A DNA stretch of 64,000 nucleotides from Neomoorella thermoacetica. GTDB taxonomy: Bacteria > Bacillota > DSM-521 > Neomoorellales > Neomoorellaceae. The position numbers and the translations under genes were made by a program. Where the stretch lies: contig NZ_MDDC01000011.1 in assembly GCF_001875325.1 (NCBI RefSeq), forward strand, positions 50,488 to 114,487, given 5' to 3'. Under the pieces are notes generated by a model. The model had not been told where the DNA came from and ran no database searches. It was given only the letters and a program-made list of their open reading frames with translations. Below, one piece after another: positions 56,304 through 64,000 of the stretch (its first letter is position 1; each line of letters opens with the position of its first letter).

Positions 56304-57617
56304 TTAATTGCCGGAAAATTCACCGCAGCTATTCCAGATTTTTAAAGCCCTGGCCGCCAGGAGCCGGTTACGTTCAACGCGGTTCTTAACCCGGGATTCC
56401 AGGGGCGGCAGGAGGCCGTAATTAATATGCATGGGCTGGAAGGGAGTGTGGGTGGGATCCGTTATATAATGCAGGAGGGCCCCGTGGGCCGTGGCCGGAG
56501 GAGGAATCAGCGGTTCCTCTCCCCGGGCGAAGCGGGTGGCATTGATGCCGGCCACCAGGCCGCAGGCGGCAGATTCGATATAGCCCTCGACACCGGTCAA
56601 CTGGCCGGCCAGGAAGAGCCAGGGATACCCCTTCACCTGCAGGGTCGGTTGGAGGAGGCGGGGTGAATTAATATAGGTATTGCGATGCATGACACCAAAG
56701 CGGACAAACTCGGCTTCCCTGAGAGCGGGTATCAGGCGGAAAACCCGCTCCTGCTCCCCCCACTTGAGGCTTGTCTGGAAACCCACCAGGTTATACATGG
56801 TACCGGCGGCATTATCCTGGCGCAGCTGGACCACGGCATAGGGCTCCCGTCCCGTGGCCGGGTCGATTAAACCCACCGGCCGCATAGGCCCGAAGCGCAG
56901 GGTGTCCGGGCCCCTGGCGGCCATAACTTCCACCGGCATACAGCCCTCAAAGACTACTTCGGGCTCAAACTTATGACGGGGATGGCGTTCAGCTGTCACC
57001 AGGGCCTGGTAAAAAGCCTCGTATTCCTCTTTATTTAGGGGGCAGTTGAGATAATCCTCCTCCCCCCTGCCATAGCGGGAGGCCTTAAAAATACGGCTGT
57101 AATCCAGAGATTCAGCGGTAACAATGGGGGCCGCCGCGTCGTAAAAATAGAGGTACTCAGCACCGGTAAATTCCTTGAGGGCCTGAACCATGGTCGGTGA
57201 AGTCAGTGGCCCGGTAGCTATAATCACTGGACCGTTATCAGGAATAGCAAGGACCTCTTCTCTAATAACGGTAATCCCCGGGTGGCCTTCCAGTGCTGCC
57301 GTTACCCTGGAAGCAAACTCTTCACGATCTACGGCCAGAGCCTTACCAGCCGGTACCCGGCAGGCTGCGGCTACCTCCATAATCAAAGAACCGGCCAGGC
57401 GCATCTCGGCCTTGAGCAGGCCGGCAGCGTTTTCCAGGGAATCAGCCCGCAGGGAATTGGAGCAAACGAGTTCGGCCAGGTATCCTGTACTGTGGGCCGG
57501 GGTAAGTTTGCCCGGCCGCATTTCCCAGAGTTCAACTTTCATGCCTCGCCGGGCGGCCTGCCAGGCAGCCTCGCTACCGGCCAGGCCGCCGCCGATAATA
57601 ATCACCTTATCTGACAA
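56304..57617 (-). CDS. trmFO: methylenetetrahydrofolate-tRNA-(uracil-5-)-methyltransferase TrmFO
   Basis: Folate- and FAD-dependent enzyme that makes ribothymidine 54 in tRNA. FAD-binding start [80 protein letters not shown] and [20 protein letters not shown]. 437 residues. Together with TruB in this window it covers the two near-universal T-loop modifications. Confidence 0.97.
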   Translation of the reverse strand: MSDKVIIIGGGLAGSEAAWQAARRGMKVELWEMRPGKLTPAHSTGYLAELVCSNSLRADSLENAAGLLKAEMRLAGSLIMEVAAACRVPAGKALAVDREEFASRVTAALEGHPGITVIREEVLAIPDNGPVIIATGPLTSPTMVQALKEFTGAEYLYFYDAAAPIVTAESLDYSRIFKASRYGRGEEDYLNCPLNKEEYEAFYQALVTAERHPRHKFEPEVVFEGCMPVEVMAARGPDTLRFGPMRPVGLIDPATGREPYAVVQLRQDNAAGTMYNLVGFQTSLKWGEQERVFRLIPALREAEFVRFGVMHRNTYINSPRLLQPTLQVKGYPWLFLAGQLTGVEGYIESAACGLVAGINATRFARGEEPLIPPPATAHGALLHYITDPTHTPFQPMHINYGLLPPLESRVKNRVERNRLLAARALKIWNSCGEFSGN

Positions 57618-57637
57618 CTTTTCTCCCTACCCTCATA

Positions 57638-59731
57638 CTATTTTGCCTGCCTGACCTCATCTACATAGCCACAATCTTTCTGGGGACAAACGAGGCGGCT
57701 ACCCTGGCGTGAGGCCTTCTCCACCAGGCGCGTACTACAGCGCGGGCAGGTTTGATTGGTTGGTTTATCCCAGGAAACATAGGTGCAGCGAGGGTAGTTC
57801 TGGCAGCCGTAAAACTTCCGCCCCTTTTTCGTCCGCCGGGTAACGATTTGACCGCCGCACTCCGGGCAGTTGACACCAATGGTCTCCAGCAGGGGCTTGG
57901 TAAAACGACACTCCGGAAAACCGGGACAGGCCAGGAACTTGCCGTAACGCCCCATCTTGACCACCAGGTTGCGACCACAGAGTTCGCATTTTTCCTCGCT
58001 GACTTCTTCCGGCACCTCTACCGTACCGATCTCGGCCTCAGCCTTTTCCAGGACCTCCTCGAAGGGTCCATAAAACTCCGCCAGCACCTGGCGCCAGGAT
58101 ATCTTCCCGGCTTCAATGGCATCCAGTTGCTCTTCCATATGGGCCGTGAATTCCACGTCTATTATTTTCGGGAAGTGCTCCTTTAACAAAGCGACGACTA
58201 CCCGGCCCAGTTCCGTGGGAACAAATTGTTTTTGCTCCCTGGTGACGTATCCCCGCTGGAGGATGGTTTCAATGGTCGGCGCATAGGTACTGGGCCTGCC
58301 GATACCCAGTTCCTCCATAGTCTTGACCAGGGTAGCTTCAGTATAGCGGGGCGGGGGCTGGGTGAAGTGCTGCTTGGGGTCCAGAGATTGCAGTTCCAGG
58401 GTCTGGCCGGTTGCCAGGAGAGGCAACCGCTGCTCCTGGTCCTTATCTTCGCCATCCCTGCCCTCCTGGTAAACCTTTAAAAAACCCGGGAACTTGACGA
58501 CCGAGCCCGTCGCCCGGAAAAGGCATTGTCCGGCAGTTATATCCACGGTCATGGTATCCATCACAGCCGCCTGCATCTGGCTGGCAACAAAACGCTCCCA
58601 AATTAGATTATAAAGGCGGAACTGGTCGCGAGTCAGGATGTTTTTCAGGGACGCAGGCTCACGCCAGACTGAGGTGGGCCGGATGGCCTCGTGGGCGTCC
58701 TGGATATCCTTGCGTCCCTTGAACTGCCGTAAACTTTCCGGAACATATTCCGGTCCGAAGCGTTCCATCAGAAAATCGCGGGCTTCCAGTTGAGCCACAC
58801 TGGCCACACGCGTGGAATCCGTACGGATATAGGTAATAAGACCTACGGCGCCCTGGCCGCCTCCCAGGTCAATGCCCTCGTAGAGTTGCTGGGCTACCTG
58901 CATGGTGCGCCGGGAGGTAAAGTTTAATTTCCGGTAGGCTTCCTGTTGCAGGGTGCTGGTAGTAAAGGGGGCAGCCGGATTTTTCCGTCGTTCCCGCTGC
59001 TTTACTTGAGTAACAACATAGGTGGTTCCTTCCAGGGAATGAAGGATGGCCGCCATATCCCCTTCGCTTTTAACATTTAAATCCTCGCCGGCATATTTCA
59101 GCAACCTGGCTGGGAAAGCCTCACCCTCGTTCTCCGGCAATAACCAGGCCGTGAGGCTCCAGTATTCCTCCGGTTGAAAGGCTTCGATTTCCTGTTCCCT
59201 GTCGACGATCAAGCGTACGGCCACCGACTGCACCCGGCCGGCACTTAAACCCTTACGAACTTTGCGCCAGAGGAGGGGGCTTAAGCGGTAACCTACCATC
59301 CGGTCCAGGATGCGCCTTGCCTGCTGGGCATCTACCCGGTCCTGGTCGATCTTCCGGGGTTTCTTGACCGCTTCCTGGATGGCATTGCGGGTAATTTCGT
59401 TGAATTCGATCCTGATGGCGTCATCAGGCAGCCCAAGGAGTTGCTGCAGGTGCCAGGCAATGGCCTCTCCTTCACGATCCGGGTCCGGAGCCAGTAAAAC
59501 CCTCTGGGCCTTCTGGGCGGCAGCCCGCAGTTCCTTGACAATTTCACCTTTCCCCCGGATGGTTATATAACGGGGTTCAAAATTATTTTCCACATCAACG
59601 CCGAACTGGCTTTTGGGTAGATCCCGGACATGCCCCATGGACGGCTTGATGGTATAATTTTTACCCAGGAATTTGCCAATGGTTTTTGCCTTGGCCGGGG
59701 ACTCCACGATAACCAGGGTCTTGGCCAACAT
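57638..59731 (-). CDS. topA: DNA topoisomerase I
   Basis: Type IA topoisomerase that relaxes negative supercoils. TOPRIM domain (LVIVESPAKAKTIGKFLGKN; LLAPDPDREGEAIAWHL), active-site tyrosine in GLITYIRTDSTRVA near residue 305, and three C-terminal zinc ribbons: CELCGRNLVVKMGRYGKF, CPECGGQIVTRRTKKGRKF and CPRCSTRLVEKASRQG. 697 residues is normal. It sits between dprA and trmFO, the conserved order. Confidence 0.97.
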   Translation of the reverse strand: MLAKTLVIVESPAKAKTIGKFLGKNYTIKPSMGHVRDLPKSQFGVDVENNFEPRYITIRGKGEIVKELRAAAQKAQRVLLAPDPDREGEAIAWHLQQLLGLPDDAIRIEFNEITRNAIQEAVKKPRKIDQDRVDAQQARRILDRMVGYRLSPLLWRKVRKGLSAGRVQSVAVRLIVDREQEIEAFQPEEYWSLTAWLLPENEGEAFPARLLKYAGEDLNVKSEGDMAAILHSLEGTTYVVTQVKQRERRKNPAAPFTTSTLQQEAYRKLNFTSRRTMQVAQQLYEGIDLGGGQGAVGLITYIRTDSTRVASVAQLEARDFLMERFGPEYVPESLRQFKGRKDIQDAHEAIRPTSVWREPASLKNILTRDQFRLYNLIWERFVASQMQAAVMDTMTVDITAGQCLFRATGSVVKFPGFLKVYQEGRDGEDKDQEQRLPLLATGQTLELQSLDPKQHFTQPPPRYTEATLVKTMEELGIGRPSTYAPTIETILQRGYVTREQKQFVPTELGRVVVALLKEHFPKIIDVEFTAHMEEQLDAIEAGKISWRQVLAEFYGPFEEVLEKAEAEIGTVEVPEEVSEEKCELCGRNLVVKMGRYGKFLACPGFPECRFTKPLLETIGVNCPECGGQIVTRRTKKGRKFYGCQNYPRCTYVSWDKPTNQTCPRCSTRLVEKASRQGSRLVCPQKDCGYVDEVRQAK

Positions 59732-59740
59732 ATACCCCCC

Positions 59741-60826
59741 TTAGCAACGCACATAAAAACCTCCCGGCAATCTCCGGATCAATTGTTTCATCTCCAGCAT
59801 GATTAAAGCTGTATTGAGTTCACCCGGCGGTAAACCAGTGGCCGCCATAATGACATCCAGATGGGAGGGGATCGCCTCCAAACCGGCCAGCACCTTCTCC
59901 TCAATGGCGTTCAGGGTGACGAAGGCCCGGGCTTCTTCCCGGGGTAAACTCCAAAGCGACTGGGGCTCGTATTCTTCCAAAATATCCGCAACTCCGGTTA
60001 CTAACTTGGCCCCTTGCTTGATTAAATCGTGGGGGCCCTGGCTATAACGGCTGGTGATGGGACCCGGGACCGCAAAAACATCGCGGTTTTGCTCCAGGGC
60101 CAGGTCGGCAGTGATGAGGGCGCCGCTCCTGGCCGCTGCCTCGACTACCACTGTTCCGGCCGTCAGGCCGCTGATAATCCTGTTCCTGGCCGGAAAATGG
60201 CCGGCATCCGGCGGCGTTCCCGGGGGGAACTCCGAGATAATTGCCCCGCGTTCCATAACCTGGCGGTAGAGTTCCCGGTTTTCCCGCGGGTAAACTATGT
60301 CAACGCCGCAGCCAAGGATGCCCCAGGTCAGGCCCCCGCCCTTGAGGGCGCCCCGGTGGGCAGCAGCATCAATACCCCGCGCCAGGCCACTGACTACCCC
60401 GACGCCAGCCTCCGCCAGGCCGGCAGCCAGTTCTCCGGCCACCTTCAGACCGTAGGCCGTCGCCCGGCGCGTACCGACAATGGCTATTTTAAGCCCTGCC
60501 TCTGGAAACCGGCTGCCCCGCCAGTAAAGAACCGGGGGCGGGTCGTAAATTCGTTTCAATTCCGGAGGATAGGCTTCTTCTTCGATAGTTGTAACCCCAA
60601 TGCCGGCAGCAGCCAGGGAAGCCGTTTTTCTCTCCGGATCTACCTGGCGGCGCCAGTTTAGCAGGGAAACTGCTCCTTTGCCCAGGCCCTCCAGGGTTAA
60701 GAGTTCCCCCTCCGGAGCCTCCCAGGCAGCCCGGGCACCGCCAAAGTACTTGACCAGTTGCAGGACCCGGCGGGCTCCCAGGCCGGGTGTCTGCTGCAGG
60801 GCTACCCAGAATGGTTTTTCCTCCAT
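59741..60826 (-). CDS. dprA: DNA-processing protein DprA
   Basis: Single-strand DNA-binding protein that loads RecA during natural transformation. Rossmann-like core: IVGTRRATAYGLKVAGELA, VVSGLARGIDAAAHRGAL, ILGCGVDIVYPRENRELYRQ, FPPGTPPDAGHFPARNRIIS and VEAAARSGALITADLALEQNRDVFAV. A C-terminal winged-helix domain follows. 361 residues. It begins the run to codY and has its own promoter. The truncated comM gene that normally stands before it lies about 2 kb upstream. Confidence 0.95.
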   Translation of the reverse strand: MEEKPFWVALQQTPGLGARRVLQLVKYFGGARAAWEAPEGELLTLEGLGKGAVSLLNWRRQVDPERKTASLAAAGIGVTTIEEEAYPPELKRIYDPPPVLYWRGSRFPEAGLKIAIVGTRRATAYGLKVAGELAAGLAEAGVGVVSGLARGIDAAAHRGALKGGGLTWGILGCGVDIVYPRENRELYRQVMERGAIISEFPPGTPPDAGHFPARNRIISGLTAGTVVVEAAARSGALITADLALEQNRDVFAVPGPITSRYSQGPHDLIKQGAKLVTGVADILEEYEPQSLWSLPREEARAFVTLNAIEEKVLAGLEAIPSHLDVIMAATGLPPGELNTALIMLEMKQLIRRLPGGFYVRC

Positions 60827-60884
60827 GGTTTCTCTCCTGTCCCTATCTGTAAAGTAACCGGAGCCACATGGTACGGTTTCTTAA

Positions 60885-60913
60885 AGGATATCTATTTTTT
60901 ACCGGCCCGTCAA
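60885..60913 (-). promoter_or_regulatory. sigma-A promoter of the dprA-topA run
   Basis: TTGACG and TATCCT separated by 17 bases on the minus strand, about 60 bases before the dprA start. Confidence 0.72.
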
Positions 60914-60991
60914 GGTCGCAAGCGGGGGCTCCTGTTAATACGCCGGCAGCCTACCTTTTGGGTATTTTGACCAGCAGGCAACCCCTTCATA

Positions 60992-62092
60992 CTAACCCAA
61001 ACTCTGGCGCAGTATCCGGATCAAATCGGCCCGTGTCCCCTGGCGGGCCGTCCAGGCCATACTGCTGGCCCCGGTTACCAGGTCCGCCATGCGTTCCAGT
61101 TCCTTCTCCGGATATTTTCCTGGCAACGGCAGGAGTTTCCGGATCAGCTGTTGCAACTCTGCCAGGGAGGTCATCCCTAAAACACTCAGGATGCGAGCGA
61201 CTTTTACTGGTTCCGCCGGTTGCACGAACTCCAGATAGGCTGCCATCAGGAAGCCATTGGCCCGGCCATGGGGGATATTGTGACTGAAAGTTAGAGGATA
61301 ACCCAGGGTATGCAGGATGGTCGTACGCGTCTGGGCAATGACCATACCCCCCAGGGTGGAAGCATACATGAGATCATGCCTGGCAGCAGGAGTCAACTCT
61401 CCCCTCACCAGGGCTTCCTTATGCCTGGCGAAGAGGGCCATGGCCTCAAGGGCCAGGGTATTACTTAAAGGCGTCGCCCGCCTGGACAGGTAACCCTCGA
61501 TGGCATGGCTCAGGGCGTCCAGGGCGGTATCAATGGTAACCTCCAGGGGGAGAGAGGCGGTATAACGGGGATCCACCAGTGCTGCCAGGGGAAAACACCG
61601 GTCGTCACTAAAGCCCTTCTTGATTTTCTTTTCCGTCAGGGTAAAAACGGCATGCTGGGTCACTTCGCTCCCGGTGCCGGCAGTGGTCGGTATTGCAACC
61701 ATAGGCAGGGGTGGCTCCGGCAGCTCAGCCTCATAAAGGGCGGTTGCCGGTACCCTGTTGGTCGCCAGGATGGCGATGGCTTTGGCCGTATCCAGGGGAG
61801 AACCACCGCCAATTCCGATAATAAAATCCGCCCCTTCGCTGCGGGCTATTTCAACACCCCGGTTCACTACTTCCAGGGTGGGGTTAGGCGGGACCTCATC
61901 GAAGGTCGCCAGGGTTATATCTAGTTTCTGGGCCAGGGCCTCAAAATCGGCCATAGCACCGCTGGCTGTAGCGCTGTGGCGCCCGGTGACTACCAGGGCC
62001 CGGCGGCCCCTACCTTTCAAAAAGGAACCATGATCGTTAACAGCCCCTTCGCCGAAGAAGACCTTTGTTGGCAAATAAAAACTAAAGGACAT
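60992..62092 (-). CDS. iron-containing (group III) alcohol dehydrogenase
   Basis: 366-residue member of the Fe-ADH family, which reduces aldehydes or oxidises alcohols with NAD(P)H. N-terminal half: FYLPTKVFFGEGAVNDHG, GIGGGSPLDTAKAIAI and AIPTTAGTGSEVTQHAVFTL. Metal ligands appear complete: D in TIDTALDALSHAIEG, H in SHAIEGYLS, H in LHTLGYPLTFSHNI and H in HGRANGFLMAAY. The exact substrate is not readable; the family includes butanol and 1,3-propanediol dehydrogenases. Its place between comM and dprA is unusual. Confidence 0.92.
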   Translation of the reverse strand: MSFSFYLPTKVFFGEGAVNDHGSFLKGRGRRALVVTGRHSATASGAMADFEALAQKLDITLATFDEVPPNPTLEVVNRGVEIARSEGADFIIGIGGGSPLDTAKAIAILATNRVPATALYEAELPEPPLPMVAIPTTAGTGSEVTQHAVFTLTEKKIKKGFSDDRCFPLAALVDPRYTASLPLEVTIDTALDALSHAIEGYLSRRATPLSNTLALEAMALFARHKEALVRGELTPAARHDLMYASTLGGMVIAQTRTTILHTLGYPLTFSHNIPHGRANGFLMAAYLEFVQPAEPVKVARILSVLGMTSLAELQQLIRKLLPLPGKYPEKELERMADLVTGASSMAWTARQGTRADLIRILRQSLG

Positions 62093-62145
62093 GACTATCT
62101 GCCTCCGTATAAATTATTCCCCTGGAAGGTCCGGCCTGAATATAT

Positions 62146-62167
62146 GCCCAGGGGATGTCCCCTGGGC
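62146..62167. repeat. perfect 10-bp inverted repeat between the DUF2148 and alcohol dehydrogenase genes
   Basis: GCCCAGGGGA-TG-TCCCCTGGGC. It is not followed by a U-tract on either strand, so an operator or a transcript-stabilising hairpin is more likely than a terminator. It lies about 55 bases upstream of the alcohol dehydrogenase start. Confidence 0.65.
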
Positions 62168-62207
62168 CCACGATCATTTCAAGTAAATAACCTGTATGGG
62201 TATTTAT

Positions 62208-62732
62208 TTACCGATCAAAATAAATATTTTTTCCTGTGGCGGAGATAGGGATGCCGGCAATGACTTCGGCATCCATAAGGCCTGTTTCCCGGGCAACAAC
62301 GCCGATCCGGTACATTATGCGGTTGTCGGCATTGAAGATACCGGCCGTCTTGGCAGCCGATCCCAGGGCAATACCGAGGTCCATGAGACGCCAGGCGCAG
62401 ATAGGGCCGGCAAACTCCGGGCCGTCATGGGGCCCTTCGAGGTCGGCACAACGAGCAACGCCGCAGGCACCGCAATCCAGGCCAGCCTTGGCCGCTTTCT
62501 TCAGCCCCACCAGGAGGACGGCATCAGAACGACGGACGTTCTCGCCGTCGCGGTCAAAGTTCTTCTTGCCCCTCTTCTGGCCATAACTGGTCATCGCTTG
62601 CGCCAGTTGCTCCAGGTAATCCCCCTGGAGGATCTTTAGTTCAATAAAATCTTTCCCCCCTGCCTTGGGGGCCGTCCGGGCAGCAATGGCCATTAACTCG
62701 GCAACCAGTTCCATAGCTTTAAATTCAGACAT
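62208..62732 (-). CDS. DUF2148 ferredoxin-like Fe-S domain protein
   Basis: 174 residues from MSEFKAMELVAELM. The DUF2148 pattern is a cysteine cluster, LDCGACGVARCADLEG near residue 90, with a further cysteine in GPICAWRLMDLGIALGSAAK and a C-terminal IGVVARETGLMDAEVIAGIP. Such proteins occur in anaerobes and probably bind an Fe-S cluster; no reaction is known. GGGGAGG lies seven bases before the ATG. It is directly upstream of the Fe-ADH, with a palindrome between the two. Confidence 0.85.
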   Translation of the reverse strand: MSEFKAMELVAELMAIAARTAPKAGGKDFIELKILQGDYLEQLAQAMTSYGQKRGKKNFDRDGENVRRSDAVLLVGLKKAAKAGLDCGACGVARCADLEGPHDGPEFAGPICAWRLMDLGIALGSAAKTAGIFNADNRIMYRIGVVARETGLMDAEVIAGIPISATGKNIYFDR

Positions 62733-62886
62733 AATGAAACCTCCCCAACTTATTTTTTTACCCCATTTTCCGCCCCCACTACCCGGAAGCCGCAAAAAAT
62801 TGAACTTGTTGTTCCGGCCATACATTTTGCAAAACTTGTAGCCGCATATTACAGGGCCTCCTGGCAGAGAGTGGGAAATGTGGGTT

Positions 62887-63366
62887 TTACTCCTTCTCGC
62901 CCCAGTCCAGGCTGCGATACTGGATAGCTTCAGCCAGGTGGGCCGTGGTGATCGTTTCCTCTCCGGCCAGGTCAGCTATAGTGCGTGCCACTTTGAGTAA
63001 ACGGTCATGGGCACGCATAGATAAACCCAGCTTGTTAAAGGCATCCCGCAACATGTTCCGGGCCGGAGGCGCCAGTCGGCAAAAGCGAAGCACCTGCTGG
63101 GAGTTCATGGCCGCATTACAGGTAATCCCTGTACCATTTAACCTTTCCAGCTGACGCTGCCGGGCAGCCTGTACCCTCTCCCTCACAGTAATTGAACTTT
63201 CTGCCTGGACCCTAGCTTCGACTTCCCTATAAGTCAAACGTGGCACCTCCACGTGCAGGTCAATGCGATCCAGTAGAGGTCCGGATAACCTCTTCCGGTA
63301 TTGTGCTATTTGATGGGGGGTACAAAGGCATTCCTTTACCTGGTCACCATAATACCCGCACGGACA
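62887..63366 (-). pseudogene. comM: 3' fragment of comM/yifB (Mg-chelatase-like AAA+ ATPase)
   Basis: Only the C-terminal part of a ComM/YifB protein remains: CPCGYYGDQVKECLCTPHQI, RLSGPLLDRIDLHVEVPRLT, and the C-terminal helical domain with RLAPPARNMLRDAFNKLGLS and SMRAHDRLLKVARTIADLAG. The Walker A region and over 250 residues are missing. Homology stops abruptly where the usual N-P precedes CPCG; beyond that the reverse strand encodes a double-HTH protein. The frame stays open further upstream by chance. ComM is a DNA helicase that promotes branch migration in transformation; it normally neighbours dprA. Confidence 0.85.
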
Positions 63367-63375
63367 ACCGTGCGG
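63356..63375. repeat. inverted repeat at the comM break point
   Basis: CCGCACGG-ACAA-CCGTGCGG: eight perfect pairs. The left arm is native comM sequence and the right arm belongs to the incoming DNA, so the repeat straddles the junction and may mark the recombination site. Confidence 0.65.
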
Positions 63376-63389
63376 AGAATACCTTTGAT

Positions 63390-63839
63390 ATGGTAATAGA
63401 ACATCGGACAGTCCTACCAGCATTAAGTCGCGGAAATACGCTGTCATCAGGTGATACCCCAGGTAGCCGGCTCCGTCAGGCCCGGTTGGCCAAAAACATG
63501 ACCATACGGGATTTGGCAGCAGCAAGTGGTTTAACCTCTACGACTATTATTAGCCTTGAAGGAAACAAAACTAAAGCAACTCTAACCCACCTCCGGCATT
63601 TATCTCAGGCGTTAAATGTACCTATATACTACTTAGGATGCTTTGAGAACTTACCTGAATCTACACTGGGCCAGCGAATTAAAAAGGCACGTTTGTTCCA
63701 TGGTCTCACAAAGGAAGAATTATCCAAGGTTATCGGGGTAGATCCTAAAACTTTGCGGAGTTGGGAACATGATAAGCAAAAACCTCTTCAACGTTATCTT
63801 ACTGTAATAAGGACCTATTTGGCAATACTGGAAAAATAG
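63390..63839 (+). CDS. protein with two tandem Xre-type helix-turn-helix domains
   Basis: About 149 residues. First HTH: SRLRQARLAKNMTIRDLAAA followed by SGLTSTTIISLEGNKTKATL. Second HTH: TLGQRIKKARLFHGLTKEEL followed by SKVIGVDPKTLRSWEHDKQK. The linker YYLGCFENLPE joins them; no catalytic domain is seen, so it is a DNA-binding regulator or element-borne factor. The ATG has only a weak GGAG 12 bases away; a longer frame upstream runs into comM. The 3' part of the gene looks richer in A+T than its neighbours, a sign of acquisition. Confidence 0.75.
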   Translation: MVIEHRTVLPALSRGNTLSSGDTPGSRLRQARLAKNMTIRDLAAASGLTSTTIISLEGNKTKATLTHLRHLSQALNVPIYYLGCFENLPESTLGQRIKKARLFHGLTKEELSKVIGVDPKTLRSWEHDKQKPLQRYLTVIRTYLAILEK

Positions 63840-63878
63840 CTGATCAAATTAACCATCGCAAACCCCGGGACTTTATAA

Positions 63879-64000
63879 TGGACCCAGAAATCTAGACACA
63901 AAAACAGGGGGTCCTAAGCGTCAAATGAGCGTACGGAAAAAATATCCAACAGATTTTAAAGCCAAGGTTGTGCTGGAAATTCTTAAAGAGGAGAAGTCTG
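63879..64000 (+). mobile_element. left end of an IS3-type insertion sequence (cut by window)
   Basis: A terminal-repeat-like start TGGACCCAGAAATCTAGACA is followed 46 bases later by a transposase start codon; the short distance from end to gene is typical for IS3-group elements. The rest lies outside the window, so the right end and target duplication cannot be checked. Confidence 0.7.
63925..64000 (+). CDS. IS3-family transposase OrfA, N-terminus only
   Basis: The visible product, SVRKKYPTDFKAKVVLEILK, is the characteristic helix-turn-helix start of OrfA-type IS3 transposases, which bind the terminal repeats. The frame is open to the window edge. No catalytic part is visible. Confidence 0.8.
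   Translation, partial: MSVRKKYPTDFKAKVVLEILKEEKS

Noticed and set aside
63367..63525. N-terminal 50 residues in frame with the comM fragment
   Set aside because: This part is the reverse complement of the double-HTH gene and has no similarity to ComM; it is chance open frame.

Overview
The window is about 64 kb of chromosome from a G+C-rich, endospore-forming member of the Firmicutes. Supporting genes include dipicolinate synthase dpaAB, a sporulation-type D-Ala-D-Ala carboxypeptidase, TepA, CodY, PolC and RNase Y/RNase J. Gene order and protein character strongly suggest Moorella (M. thermoacetica group), a thermophilic acetogen; that species call is recognition, not a database match. Almost everything reads on the minus strand, so biological order runs from high to low coordinates. 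Most of the window is the conserved housekeeping backbone that in Bacillus subtilis runs from dprA to rny.

In transcription order: (i) 62.9-64.0 kb is an accessory scar holding the 3' part of a comM/yifB gene, a double-HTH regulator and the left end of an IS3-type insertion sequence. (ii) 52.5-62.7 kb holds a DUF2148 Fe-S protein, an iron-type alcohol dehydrogenase, then dprA-topA-trmFO-xerC-hslV-hslU-codY. (iii) 43.0-52.4 kb holds rpsB-tsf-pyrH-frr, a PASTA-like protein, a ferredoxin, uppS-cdsA, an AI-2E/YtvI permease and dxr-rseP-ispG, covering translation, undecaprenyl/phospholipid synthesis and the MEP isoprenoid pathway. (iv) 37.2-42.6 kb is proS-polC. (v) 28.2-37.1 kb is rimP-nusA-rnpM-ylxQ-infB-rbfA-nrnA-truB-ribF, then a small DUF4258-like gene and rpsO. 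(vi) 21.3-28.1 kb holds pnp, a YlxY-type deacetylase, dacF, an M16 peptidase, a dUTPase and two small genes. (vii) 13.5-21.3 kb is the lysine/dipicolinate cluster dapB-dpaA-dpaB-asd-dapG-dapA followed by rnjA. (viii) 12.4-13.5 kb is the only plus-strand housekeeping unit, tepA-ylzJ, convergent with rnjA. (ix) 0-12.3 kb is ftsK-rodZ-rimO-pgsA, an FtsH-like protease with its coupled membrane partner, thpR-recA-recX, rny, two small uncharacterised genes and the start of ymdB.

The most informative non-coding signals are: a complete lysine riboswitch (promoter, aptamer and terminator) in front of dapB; a sigma-K-like promoter followed by two tandem AGTACANNTGTACT palindromes in front of dpaA, which separates sporulation DPA synthesis from vegetative lysine control; hairpin leaders in front of rny, rnjA and rimP-nusA; and an rpsB promoter embedded in the hairpin that follows codY. 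The strongest protein-level oddity is a PolC replicase that lacks the usual 3'-5' exonuclease insertion. I found no CRISPR array, no tRNA or rRNA gene, and no clearly new multi-gene defence or metabolic system; the least explained pair is the FtsH-like protease and its translationally coupled single-TM partner.
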